Shown piece by piece: positions 1 to 9,392 of a DNA stretch of 19,066 nt. Numbering within the stretch: the first letter of the stretch is position 1; each line of letters begins with the position of its first letter. Both the position numbers and the translations under genes were made by a program. The notes below the pieces were generated by a model that saw only the letters and a program-made list of their open reading frames with translations, was not told where the DNA came from and ran no database searches. Location of the stretch: assembly GCA_014084085.1 (NCBI GenBank), contig NPFB01000197.1, forward strand, positions 19,737 through 38,802. The letters run 5' to 3'. The stretch is from Hondaea fermentalgiana (taxonomy: Eukaryota > Sar > Bigyra > Thraustochytrida > Thraustochytriidae).

Positions 1-47
1 GGCGGGCGGTCTCGGGCCCCGGCCCCGGGAGGAGGATACAGGATACG

Positions 48-3000
48 ATGCCCCGCCGCAGCGAAGCCGCGCTCGAGCCCTTGCTCGGCGCCGACGAGAG
101 CAGCTTCGAGCAGCGCGAGGAACGTCGCGCGGACGGGCGCAGACAGCTCGTGGATGCCGAGAGCTGGCGCAGCTTTAATGACGCGCAAGCACACCAGAAC
201 GCGGCCCGCGGCCTGCAAGAACGGGAGCAGGGCACGGACGGAAACCGCAGCTTCGTCGATTTCATGAGGGGATATCCCGATGACGACAGAACGTGTCTGC
301 AGCGTCTCGTGCACAAAGCGCAGGCACACTGGAACTCGCTGCGTACACCAAACAAGGAAGAAGGCCTCGACTTTGACACCTCCGAAAACAAACTGTACTC
401 GCAGCACGTCGAGGAGCTCAACCAGGAATCCGCCACGGGCGGAATCCTTCAAAACGTAGAGGCTGTTCGCTGGCTGACAGGGCTTGTCATCGCCATCATT
501 GTCGGCTGTCTCGCCATCATCGTCGACGTCAGCGTCGAGGCGCTCTCGGGCCACAAGTTCGAGGTCATGAACCAGAAACTCGTCCACGACACTCACGGTC
601 GCGCCTTCGTCTACTATGCCGGATATAACATTCTCTTCGTCAGCATCGCCACCGCCTTTGTAGCCTTTCTCGATCTCAAGGCCAAGGGGAGCGGGATCCC
701 AGAGATCAAGAGCTTCTTGAATGGCCGTAAAATCCATCGTGTCATCTCCGTGCGCACGCTCGTCAGCAAGCTGGCCGGTGTCATCTTCAGCGTCTCAGGG
801 TCTCTCGTGCTGGGCAAGGAGGGACCGATGATGCACGCAGGCGCCGTCGTCGGCGCCATTGTCTCGCAGGGTCGAGACGAATTCCACTCGCTCGGACTCG
901 GCATTCTCTCGTTTCGAAGCGACAAGCAAAAGCGAAGCTTTGTCTCGATTGGGTGCGCCTGCGGCGTGGCTGCCGCCTTCTCTGCGCCGCTTGGTGGCGT
1001 GCTCTTTGTTATCGAGGAAGCTGCCTCCTTTTGGAGCGTGCGACTCACCTGGCTTACCTTTTTCGCAACCATGGCTTGTGCTTCCTTTGTCGATGTCGTG
1101 CTCTCGGGCGTCAAGGATACCGCGGAATGGGGTCTCATGTCGCAGTCAGCCGTGGTGTCCTTTGGCAGCTTTGAAGGCGCCTCCCGCGACCCGTGCTACC
1201 CGTTGCAGCCTCCGTACCGCTTCATGCAGCTCCCGATCTTTGTCATCATCGGCGCACTTGGAGGCCTGCTTGGCGCTGCCTTCAACTCTGCCAACCTCGT
1301 GCTCAGCCGCATTCGAGCAAAGTATATTGTCGACCCGCGCGTCCGCCTCGTCGAGTCGCTTGCCGTAGCCTTTTTCACCTCGCTCATCTTCTTTGGCCTC
1401 TCTTCCATGTACCCCTGCCGCGCCAAGAGCGACGTGCATTATGCTGTCTGGAGCGACTCGGGCGATCCGATCATCCCAACTGCAAACGGAACATGTGCAC
1501 AAATCGCCATGCGAGGGAACATGTGCACAGACCCTGACGACGTCAACGACCTCGAGACGCTCATGCTCTCCTCGCTCGACTCAGCCGTCCGCCGTCTCTT
1601 TCACAGCGAGGCTCTCTACGAAGTGCCTGCCCTACTGCTCTTTGGGCTGTCCGTCTGGTTTCTTGCCTGCCTCACGTACGGCACGAGCATTCCGAGCGGA
1701 CTCTTTGTACCAGCCATCACCATTGGCGCCGCCCTCGGCCGCGTCTTTGGTCAGGTCATGTGGGCGATTGACGATGGAACACTTCGCGACATGTTTGGAG
1801 CGATCGACCCGGGAACGTACTCCTTGATCGGGGGCGCTGCCATGCTCGGCGGGATTACGCGCATGACCATCTCCATCGTCGTCATTCTCATGGAGACCAC
1901 AAACAACTCAACCTTTGCCATCCCGCTCATGGTCACCATCATGTCCTCCAAGGTCGTCGGCGACCTTTTCACAGAAGGTCTCTATGACATGCATATCGAG
2001 CTCCAGGGCATTAAATTTGTGCACGATGAACCGCCGCCGAATGCACACAAGATTCGTGTCCGCGAGGTCATGGTCAAAGAGCCTATCGTCTTTAATCTCT
2101 TTGAACGCGTTGGCGACATTCTTCAAGTGTTACAGAGTTGTTCGCACAATGGCTTTCCAGTCGTATCTAACATTACTGTGCGCTCGCGCCAGGTTTCGCG
2201 CCAACATAGCGAGACGCAAGATGGCAGTGATGCCGCCAAGACTAGCGGCGACACGAACGCGCAGCAGCAGCAGCAGCAGGATCAACGTCCGCGCAGAGCG
2301 CCGCATCTCGGACACACGCGTCGTCTGGTGAGCCATCGGAGCCTTGGCAGCCGCTCTGATCTCGAGGCCGCGACGTCCTTTTCAGGCTCCCTTGGATTCG
2401 CCAACATTAGCCCGCCTATCGGGACTGAGCCTGGAAGCACTGCTACAGGGTCAAGTGAAAGCAATGTAGGAGCGCAATCATCCACGTCGGAACAGACGAG
2501 TCGACAGGGTCAAGGTTCGCGCCGCGGAAACTTGAAAAATCGCAAGCGACGCGGATCGAATCGCAACAATCTCGATGCTGACGAGGTGAACGAGGTTCGC
2601 GGCAAGGGTATTTTTGAGGGCACCATTTTGCGTAGCGAGTTGCTAATTTTGCTCTTCGAAAAAGTTTTCATCAGCGAAGCCGTTCCCTTACAAGATCGCT
2701 TCAAGCGCAAGGGCGCCACGATTGCGTGGCGAGACTTTTTCAAGCACTATCCGCGCTCGCCCAGCATCCTCGACATCATGCGGAAGCTCAGCCAAGACGA
2801 TCTGCAGCGTGTTGTAGATCTGCGCCCGTACCTTAACTCAAGTGCGCTGACGGTTCATCATTCAGTCTACATCTCTCGTGTCCATCAACTCTTTCGTCAC
2901 CTTGGTCTGCGCCACCTTACCGTTGTCAACACCTCCAACCACGTCGTTGGCATCGTCACCCGCGCACAGCTCCATTCCATCGAACACCACCGTACCAAGA

Positions 3001-3536
3001 TCATCAAACGCTTTGACGAGGATCTTCACGAGCCGCCACTTCGCGATGGCAGCGCGCTTGTGACGCCAACATCCCCCGACCTTGAAAACCAGCATAACTT
3101 GTCCCCGTTCAGCGATGCCAATTATAGATCAGGCTTGACGTCCAGCCTCTTGCATGAAGAGCGAGTCGAGAACATTTTGCGGGAAATGACAGCGGAGGAG
3201 GCACGTGCGGCACAGGCTGAAGAGGAGGAAGAACGACAACAAGAGCGAGAGCAAGAGCAAGCATACGCCGAAACTCAAGCTGAAGCAAAGACATTGTATC
3301 ATCATCACGATGCGAGCGACGATCTTGAATCAGGTCTCGCTAGCGACGAGGCAAAACAAGGTGCTGCTGACGCGGCATCTGCTCAGCGATCCGCGGACCA
3401 GGCTGACTCCGGAAGTGACGGCACTGGGGAGGATAGCAGCTGCGTCGACTCGGAGGCGGAGCCTGACGGACTCATGCCACCTGCCGTTCGCTATGAGCGA
3501 TCTTGGCGCACGCTCACCACCAAGGGTAAAAATTGA
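48..3536 (+). CDS. CLC-6/7-type chloride/proton exchanger with CBS pair
   Basis: Predicted 2Cl-/H+ exchanger of 1162 aa, probably on an endosomal, lysosomal or vacuolar membrane. The CLC signatures are all present: GSGIP (214-218; Ser rather than Pro favours chloride over nitrate), GKEGP (256-260, gating Glu258), a VIEEAASFW segment whose second Glu (324) matches the proton glutamate, GLFVP (551-555), and LYD with the Cl-coordinating Tyr646. An LDFDTSEN segment before the first membrane helix resembles the LDYDNSEN segment of ClC-7. CBS1 begins near 667 but is split: FPVV (703-706) and GTILRSEL (from 858) are separated by about 150 low-complexity residues with a Gln run and basic patches; ClC-7 has about 12 residues there. 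CBS2 holds LGLRHLTVV. The tail is rich in Glu, Gln and Asp. No intron is needed. The ATG at 48 has A at -3, but no in-frame stop lies in the 47 upstream bases, so an N-terminal extension cannot be excluded. Family certain; the 6/7 subgroup is very likely. Confidence 0.95.
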   Translation: MPRRSEAALEPLLGADESSFEQREERRADGRRQLVDAESWRSFNDAQAHQNAARGLQEREQGTDGNRSFVDFMRGYPDDDRTCLQRLVHKAQAHWNSLRTPNKEEGLDFDTSENKLYSQHVEELNQESATGGILQNVEAVRWLTGLVIAIIVGCLAIIVDVSVEALSGHKFEVMNQKLVHDTHGRAFVYYAGYNILFVSIATAFVAFLDLKAKGSGIPEIKSFLNGRKIHRVISVRTLVSKLAGVIFSVSGSLVLGKEGPMMHAGAVVGAIVSQGRDEFHSLGLGILSFRSDKQKRSFVSIGCACGVAAAFSAPLGGVLFVIEEAASFWSVRLTWLTFFATMACASFVDVVLSGVKDTAEWGLMSQSAVVSFGSFEGASRDPCYPLQPPYRFMQLPIFVIIGALGGLLGAAFNSANLVLSRIRAKYIVDPRVRLVESLAVAFFTSLIFFGLSSMYPCRAKSDVHYAVWSDSGDPIIPTANGTCAQIAMRGNMCTDPDDVNDLETLMLSSLDSAVRRLFHSEALYEVPALLLFGLSVWFLACLTYGTSIPSGLFVPAITIGAALGRVFGQVMWAIDDGTLRDMFGAIDPGTYSLIGGAAMLGGITRMTISIVVILMETTNNSTFAIPLMVTIMSSKVVGDLFTEGLYDMHIELQGIKFVHDEPPPNAHKIRVREVMVKEPIVFNLFERVGDILQVLQSCSHNGFPVVSNITVRSRQVSRQHSETQDGSDAAKTSGDTNAQQQQQQDQRPRRAPHLGHTRRLVSHRSLGSRSDLEAATSFSGSLGFANISPPIGTEPGSTATGSSESNVGAQSSTSEQTSRQGQGSRRGNLKNRKRRGSNRNNLDADEVNEVRGKGIFEGTILRSELLILLFEKVFISEAVPLQDRFKRKGATIAWRDFFKHYPRSPSILDIMRKLSQDDLQRVVDLRPYLNSSALTVHHSVYISRVHQLFRHLGLRHLTVVNTSNHVVGIVTRAQLHSIEHHRTKIIKRFDEDLHEPPLRDGSALVTPTSPDLENQHNLSPFSDANYRSGLTSSLLHEERVENILREMTAEEARAAQAEEEEERQQEREQEQAYAETQAEAKTLYHHHDASDDLESGLASDEAKQGAADAASAQRSADQADSGSDGTGEDSSCVDSEAEPDGLMPPAVRYERSWRTLTTKGKN

Positions 3537-3741
3537 CCAACATCATCATCAACAATCGCATAGAATTTTGCTTTCTTTCCTTTTCTTTTTTTCCGAGGGT
3601 CAAAGAAGAAGTTTGCCCGCGTCGAACAAACATTGCGTTGCATGTCGGTGTCACCACTCTGGCCGCCTGGCAAAAATAATGAACAAAAATAAACGAAGCA
3701 AGAAGCAAGACAACATTTTGGTACAACTCCACTATTTCAAT
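3537..3741. other. Convergent 3' spacer
   Basis: Tail-to-tail spacer of 205 nt between the CLC stop and the NAA15 stop. It is A/T-richer than the flanking genes, with a C/T run ending in poly-T near 3567-3594. It contains a canonical AATAAA on the plus strand. No coding signal is seen. Confidence 0.6.
3688..3693 (+). promoter_or_regulatory. Candidate poly(A) signal for the CLC gene
   Basis: AATAAA hexamer about 150 nt after the CLC stop codon, the right place for 3'-end formation before the convergent neighbour. Use of this hexamer in this lineage is not demonstrated by the sequence. Confidence 0.35.
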
Positions 3742-6700
3742 TTAGGCCTCGACATCGGCGGCCTTGTCGCCAGCTTCTCCCTTGTCTGTCTCGACGCCAA
3801 AATCGGGCGACGGAATAGCGAGCGAACTGCGCGGGAACTTGACCTTGATCGCCTCCTCAAGCTCGCTCAAAAGCGCATCGGGCGCGGCGAGCGCGCGAAG
3901 CGCTTCGTGCATGTCGGCCAGATCCTTGAAGCGGGCCTTTTCCGGGAGCTTGCTAACGATCGCACGGAGCGTCTTCGTCGCCGCATCGCCAGTCTGGGCC
4001 TCCACGCGAATAAGAGCCTTGGCAGCGGCAAGACGGGCCGCCAGGGACTCGGAAGCGCTGTGCTTTTCAAAGTAGGTCTTCGCCGCGGCTCCAGCAGGCT
4101 CTTGCATCAACTTCGAGGCCAGCGACTCGATGCATGTCTTGACCGCCGGGTCCAACTCGAGGGCCACGTCAACGGGGGTGTTCACATCGGCGGCGCACGT
4201 GGACTTGCTAACCCAGGGGGCATAGGTAATCTTGCCGGCCTGCACAAAGTGCAAGAATGGAGCTAACCGAGCAAAAACCAAAGGGTTTTGAGCGCCATCC
4301 AGAGCCGTCTCCGCAGCGGCGCTCAAGGCTCGAAGAGCCTGGAGCATCTTGCCACGCCGAACCTCTACGTCAAAGATATCGAGCTGAGCGAGCGAGCGGT
4401 GCGGTGCAAACTTGCGCAGTACCTCGCAAAGCGCGTGCGCGGTATCCAGCGGCGCCGCAGCCTGATCAGCCAGCAGTTTGGCGCCCTTGGGATCCTTGTC
4501 TGCCGCCACTGAGCGCTTCTTGCTCTTGCCGGTCTCATCGGCCTCGTCCTTGTCTGCGTTGGCGGAATTCTCCTCTTGTTCCTTTTTGCGACGCGCTTCT
4601 TCCTTGCGTGCCTTTGCCTTGGCCTTCTTCTTCTCAGCCGCGGACATGCCCGAGTAGTCTGGCTCACTGGACTTGCTCGCCTCGGTGCCGCCGTTCGAGC
4701 CATCGCCTGCAGCATCGGTACCCGTCGGGGCATTCTTCTTGGCTTCCTCGACAATAGCTTGGTAATCCTGCGGGCGGTCGTGCAGGGCCAAAAGGCACGA
4801 AAGCTGTCCATGTGCCGCCTCACTAAACGAGGGGTGGCCACGAATAGTGTCTTCGAGCCTCAAAGTCGAAAGGTATGCGCGCATCGTAGCCTTGCGCAGG
4901 CAATAGAGGTGAAACTCGAGCTGGTCTTCCTCAAAGTCGTCAAAGTGTTCAACAATGGCGGCATAAAACTTGAGGGCCATCTGCAAGTCCTTGGCGCGCG
5001 AAAAGGAGCGCGCAATCTCCTTTTCAAACCACATAGCCTGCATCTCTTTGAGGTACCCACGGCTATCACCCTCGTGTTTGGTAAAGAGACCCACGACGTC
5101 CTCGGCCTTGGCGATGCGCCCCGCGCGCAAATGATACTTTGTGGCCTTCGAGTTGATCCACTTGTCAGCAAGATCAAGCTCGCGGCCTGCTTCGACAGCG
5201 TCTGCTGCACCTTGCATATCACCAGCATGCTTGAGAATGCGACCCTTGACCTGTGTGGTGGAAGAAAAACGTTGCACAAAACGTTAGACTCATTCCGAAT
5301 ACTTTATCTTTGAAAATAGATGGACGATGCAGCAAGAACGCAGACCAGCGAATGGTGTGGGAAGGATCAGCGTCACAATTGTTTTCACTGACGGATGACA
5401 TTAAATCCGCCGCTCTAAAGGTGTAGAATAGAATTTTTGCCTTCATGTCCAAGTGTCCCAGCCACCAATTCGCCGCATGATCCAACGTATCTGCAAGCAC
5501 CCATCCACAATCTGTTGATTCGCAACAAAAGGCTCACTTACCACAAAGAGGTCCAAGGTCGTGGGCGTGTGCTCGATGGCACGCTCAATCAGCTCCAAAG
5601 CTTTTTCCTGTAAGAATATCGTACAACAGCACAACAGCACAAGTTGCATTGCTCGGTTTTGTTAGCTCGTGCTGTCATCCGATCCCGCGAACACGCCACC
5701 TCTCATCCCGAAAAGGCAAGATACCATTGCAAACAAAGGAAGCGGGCGCGAGCAATTGTGCAGGAAAAAAAGCGCAGAGAGCCCATCAGAATGCTAAAGT
5801 TGATAATGCTCCTCAAAGAAATTCAGAACAGGTCTGTGAAGTTTTTTCCTCCCGCGGGATTCTGGCCTTCTTTCCTTGCTTGCTGCTCTGCGTTGCCTCG
5901 CTTCATGTTTACAATGGCACCATGTCACACCCCTTCAAAAAACTAACGTACCTGCTCACCAAGCATGTCGTAATGCTGCGCGAGAAAGAAGAGCGCCCAG
6001 AGTTTGGTAGTAGGAGCCTCCTTGTCGGACGATTCCGGCAGAGACTCGACGCTGTCCAGGCTCTCGACGTAGCCCTCCACGAGCTCGCCAATAATTTGGA
6101 CGCGCTCCGCCGCATTCTTCCGAACCTGCTCAGAAACCGCAGGACTCCCGCGAAGCGCCTGTTTGTAAATTGGACGGAGCGAAGAAAACACAGAGGGGAT
6201 ACCCTTGCGCAGAGATGCACGCAAAAAGGTGTCCGTGTGCTTTCGGAAACCATCGCCACGCAAATACCCCATGGGAATCCGGCCCAACGAGCTAGGCTTT
6301 CGCTTCATTGATGCAAAAAGCTCGTCGTACTCCCCGGAAAGCTTGGAGATCTGCTCATCGGAAAGACTGTGCGTGTAAATTATGGAAAAAAGGAAGACCC
6401 AACAAAGGATCGGGGGCAAAGAAGCAGGTCAGTCTTGTGCTCTCTATGCTATCGAAGAGAAAAAGGACACCGGCTGGGAAAGAAAATGCCGAAAGTGTGT
6501 GATCGTATCATGAGCTTAGCATCGAGACGCACACGACCAAGAATTCTCAGACTGCACCAGGGGCGCGAATTTTCACTCAACAAGACAACCTGACCCCCAG
6601 AGGGTTTCTATTGCGTAATCGCAATTCTGAGGCAGAGGGCTGTCCGTGTTTGGCGACGTGAAGATTATCATCATCGAAAGAAAAAGATATGCAACGTCGC

Positions 6701-8389
6701 GCGTCTCGGATGCCCGTTCTCCACGAAACGATCATCACCCTCCGGCATATCCACCGAGGTAAATCTATAAAAAAACGTACTCCATCGAATCTGCGGGAAG
6801 CTTTGATTCCTCGAGACTGTCCAAATCCTGTACTTCAAGAGCGCAAGCCTGTAAAGGTCAACCGACATCAGCACCAATGAAGCTCGTTAGTGCGCGTTGT
6901 TCCTGGCAAACCAAGTTTTGCGTGTAGCCTGCTCATGTTCCCCGTGTCAAGATGGACGGCTTGACAAAGGGAGAATTAAGAGCAGATCATAACTTTTCGC
7001 GGAACAGAGGCAACTCGTCCGGTATTCCCCAAAGAGGACCAGCAAGTCGTGGCAGTAAGGCCCGCGTTTTCTCTTTCCTCTCTCTCACACACGTCCACTC
7101 CGTCCCTTTCTACCGAGTTGAGGTCAAATGCACGTACCTGAAGATCCCGATGGTACAAATGGTTCTCCGGGTTGCGCTTGAGAAGAATGCTTAAATATTG
7201 CCGCGCCTCTTCCCTGCGACCTAGCGCCAGGTATAGCTGTACCTTTTTCTCGAGCCAGGTGTTGCGATCAAGAATCTCGTAAAAATTCCGATCCAAAAGT
7301 TGCATCATTGATTCCTTGTCGCCCATTTCCTCGAGAATCTGCAGCTTGTACAACAGGATCTCGCTCTCCTCGTACGAGGGTTCACGATCTGTCGCCAAAG
7401 TACTCAAGTATTGGTCAAGAATTGTGATTGCCATCTTGTGGTTTCCTGCGAGATGGTGGGCGAGACTGTTTGATTGGAATTCAGCAGACACGAGTTAGTC
7501 AACGACTGCTTTTCTCTCTCTTTCCATTTTTCTTTCGCGAGGCCTTCCCGAGAGAGAGAGACAGAGAGACAGAAAATTGAGAACCACTAAATAGATGGTG
7601 GACGAGGGGGATTCAGAGCGTGATGTGCATGCATTGGGTGATGCGGGTCGCGAGTGGGGTTTACTGATGAAATCGCGCCAGCGACCAAAAATGCATGCTC
7701 TTTTCGCATTCGTATTGGCTATGTTTTGACACGTCCAGGGTGAAAAGAGCCCTGCAACGTGCTTCGATCAAGCCTTTTCTTTTTTCTCGTTCTCTCTGTC
7801 TTCTGCATCTCTCTATCTTTCCAAAGAGGTTGATGGGCCTGCGCGCAAGCAAATGAACGTACCTATAACCCAACCAGTTGCTGCGGAGACCACCTTGCTG
7901 CCGGACGAGGTCCATTCGGCTCGAGGTAAAACCGGGAATATCGCGGACTTGAATCTGGAGCACGGAGAGCTCGCGAACAATCTGCAGGTGAGACGGGTTG
8001 AACCTGACGGCGCGCTGAAAACATTTAATGGCCTCCTTGTAGTTCTTCTCGCTGCGGTAGATGATGCCATACACGTGCCAGCAGACGGCGCTCTTGAGGT
8101 TATACCGGACACCGAGCTTGGCCAGCTCGAACGCCTTGTCCTTTTCGCCCATGCTGTTGAACGTGAGGCCCTTCATGGCGTTGGTCTCACCGTGCTCGGG
8201 GCATTTCTTGAGGATGGTGTCTGCCGTCTTGAGCGCCTTCTTGTACTGCTTGTTCTCGTGCAGCCGCACGAGCTCCTTGAACAGGCTCTCCTCCTTCTTC
8301 GGCAGCGTCTGCGTGTCCTGCTTCGCCGCAGGCGACGCGGCGGGCGCCGCCGCGGGCGCCTTCTTGCCGGCGGCCTTCTTCTTGCCCAT
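3742..8389 (-). CDS. NAA15: NatA N-terminal acetyltransferase auxiliary subunit NAA15 (six exons)
   Basis: TPR scaffold that binds the catalytic subunit NAA10 and docks it at the ribosome exit tunnel, where NatA acetylates the N-termini of nascent chains. Model: join of 8389-7863, 7465-7138, 6848-6781, 6366-5952, 5607-5542 and 5250-3742 on the minus strand, 2913 nt, 970 aa; all junctions keep frame and are GT-AG. Matches to NAA15 run throughout: EHGETNAMKGLT and CWHVYGIIYRS in exon 1, ESEILLYK and KRNPEN in exon 2, LFFLAQHYDMLGEQ in exon 4, AIEHTPTTLDLFV in exon 5, and RILKHAGD, WINSKATKY and EMQAMWFEKE in exon 6. A Lys/Glu-rich segment (KKKAKAKARKEEARRKK) matches the charged linker before the C-terminal TPRs. 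Human NAA15 is 866 aa. The start at 8389 has A at -3 and G at +4; the reading frame continues upstream but without an ATG. Family very sure, exon borders sure. Confidence 0.95.
5251..5541 (-). other. NAA15 intron 5
   Basis: 291 nt. Donor GTAAGT, acceptor CACACAG; a CTAAC branch-point-like element lies about 35 nt before the acceptor. Removal joins LFV to VKGRILKHAG, as in NAA15 homologues. Confidence 0.9.
5608..5951 (-). other. NAA15 intron 4
   Basis: 344 nt. Donor GTACGT, acceptor TTCTTACAG. Removal joins MLGEQ to EKALELIERAIE in phase 0, matching the family. Confidence 0.9.
6367..6780 (-). other. NAA15 intron 3
   Basis: 414 nt. Donor GTACGT, acceptor CGCACAG. Phase 2: the split codon GA|T gives Asp between the microexon and exon 4. 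Confidence 0.85.
6781..6848 (-). other. NAA15 microexon (exon 3)
   Basis: 68-nt exon coding 22 residues plus two bases, starting ACALEVQDLDSLEE. It is flanked by TTTACAG and GTACGT and is the only way I found to join exon 2 (phase 0 end) to exon 4 (needs two leading bases) in frame. The join gives DLQACALEV, which resembles the GLQKCLGL segment I recall from plant NAA15, so homology and phase agree. An alternative acceptor 21 nt further in would also keep frame. Confidence 0.8.
6849..7137 (-). other. NAA15 intron 2
   Basis: 289 nt, phase 0. Donor GTACGT after the KRNPEN-containing TPR exon, acceptor TTTACAG preceded by TTGAC. Confidence 0.8.
7466..7862 (-). other. NAA15 intron 1
   Basis: 397 nt. 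Donor GTACGT, acceptor AAACAG; a CTAAC branch-point-like element lies about 30 nt before the acceptor. Phase 2: AG|T gives Ser and restores GYSLAHHLAGN, colinear with the GYAIAYHLLED of human NAA15. A TC/GA simple run lies inside at 7549-7571. Confidence 0.9.
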
Positions 8390-8412
8390 CTTCGGCCGTC
8401 CGCTGCGCCGAC

Positions 8413-8440
8413 CAATCAATCAATCAATCAATCAATCAAC
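8413..8440. repeat. (CAAT)n tetranucleotide tract upstream of NAA15
   Basis: Six tandem CAAT units and one CAAC, followed by degenerate CGAC/CAAC units to 8460. The near edge lies exactly 24 nt upstream of the NAA15 ATG, so it is probably in the 5' leader or core promoter. Confidence 0.9.
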
Positions 8441-8682
8441 CGACCAACCAACCGACCGACTCCGCCGCGCGCCTGGCTGCTCGGCGCTCGTCCGCCTGTG
8501 CTCGCGCGCCCCGCGGCCTGCCGCCGCCTGCCTCGCGCGCGCTCGCTCGCTCCGGCCGCAGGCGCGGGCGCGACCGACCTCTCCGCGGCGCGACTGACCA
8601 ATTCGATCTTTGCTGCGTGCAAGCGCCGTTCTTCCTTTCCACCCTTTCCTTTCCTTCTTTGATTCCCTTTCCCGCTTCGTTG

Positions 8683-8735
8683 GTTTCTGTTTCTGTTTCT
8701 GTTTGTTTCTGTTTCTGTTTCTGTTTCTGTTTCTG
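8683..8735. repeat. (GTTTCT)n hexanucleotide tract
   Basis: About eight GTTTCT units with one GTTT interruption, a pyrimidine-rich run on the plus strand. Confidence 0.9.
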
Positions 8736-8780
8736 GCCTCAGCGGCAGGAGACAACTGGGTGGCGGTCGATGGCTCGAGG

Positions 8781-8817
8781 GCTTGCTTGCTTGCTTGCTT
8801 GCTTGCGTGCTTGCTTG
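8781..8817. repeat. (GCTT)n tetranucleotide tract
   Basis: GCTT units with a single GCGT interruption. The same motif recurs as the tract at 18241-18271 in front of the spondin gene. Confidence 0.9.
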
Positions 8818-9120
8818 GTGGCTCGATCGGGCGAAGGAAGGGCTCACGCTGCGGCTGCTCGAGGGGGTTCTCGCCACCGCGGTCTCGAAAATCCGGCCGC
8901 GCAGCGCGAGGACGATGCGGGTCGAGGAGGGATGAAGGGTTTTAGCGCTCAGTCCTCCCGTTCGTCCATTGCATGCGTTCAATCAATGGAACGAATTGAC
9001 CATGCCTTCGATCGACCAAGCGACAGGGTCATTCGGTTGTTCTTCATCGTGGTCGCATTCGTTCGCGCCTTCTTCATTCAATCTTTGCTGCGCGATATCG
9101 CGGGCGTCGAGCCTGCGCGC

Positions 9121-9158
9121 ATCCACATCCATCCATCCATCCATTCATCCATCCATCA
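9121..9158. repeat. (ATCC)n tetranucleotide tract
   Basis: Tandem ATCC/CATC units with two imperfect copies. Confidence 0.9.
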
Positions 9159-9224
9159 CCAGCACGCGAAAGGATCTGGCCTCGCCGCGCACTGCATCGC
9201 GCTGCGCGAGGAGGACGGGGCGCG

Positions 9225-9251
9225 GGATGCGATGCGATGCCATGCGATGCG
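9225..9251. repeat. (GATGC)n pentanucleotide tract
   Basis: Five GATGC-type units, one altered to CATGC. It lies just upstream of a GC-rich segment. Confidence 0.75.
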
Positions 9252-9392
9252 TGGACGACGGTCGCCGGCGCCGGATGGATGGCCACGAGGGCGATTTCGA
9301 GAGACCGTCCATCGCAGTCCTAGGCCATGTCAGGAACTAACAGAGGCCCAAGATGGCGCCGTAGGGAAAATAAATAACACGGATCATCAACC

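Larger units (their letters stand above)
8390..9392. other. Upstream spacer rich in microsatellites
   Basis: About 1 kb between the NAA15 start and the doubtful plus-strand ORF. Open frames here on both strands are long only because short-period repeats lack stops; their translations are repetitive or strongly biased (Arg/Ala/Ser, poly Phe/Cys/Leu) with no recognisable domain. It probably holds the NAA15 promoter and perhaps another promoter. No tRNA or other RNA gene was seen. Confidence 0.6.

Noticed and set aside
3205..4266. 353-codon plus-strand open frame
   Set aside because: It overlaps the CLC tail in another frame and then the NAA15 last exon antisense; the product is Arg/Leu-rich with no domain. 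It is a shadow.
8390..8419. NAA15 frame extension upstream of 8389
   Set aside because: The frame is open but has no ATG, only TTG, while the ATG at 8389 has a strong Kozak context.
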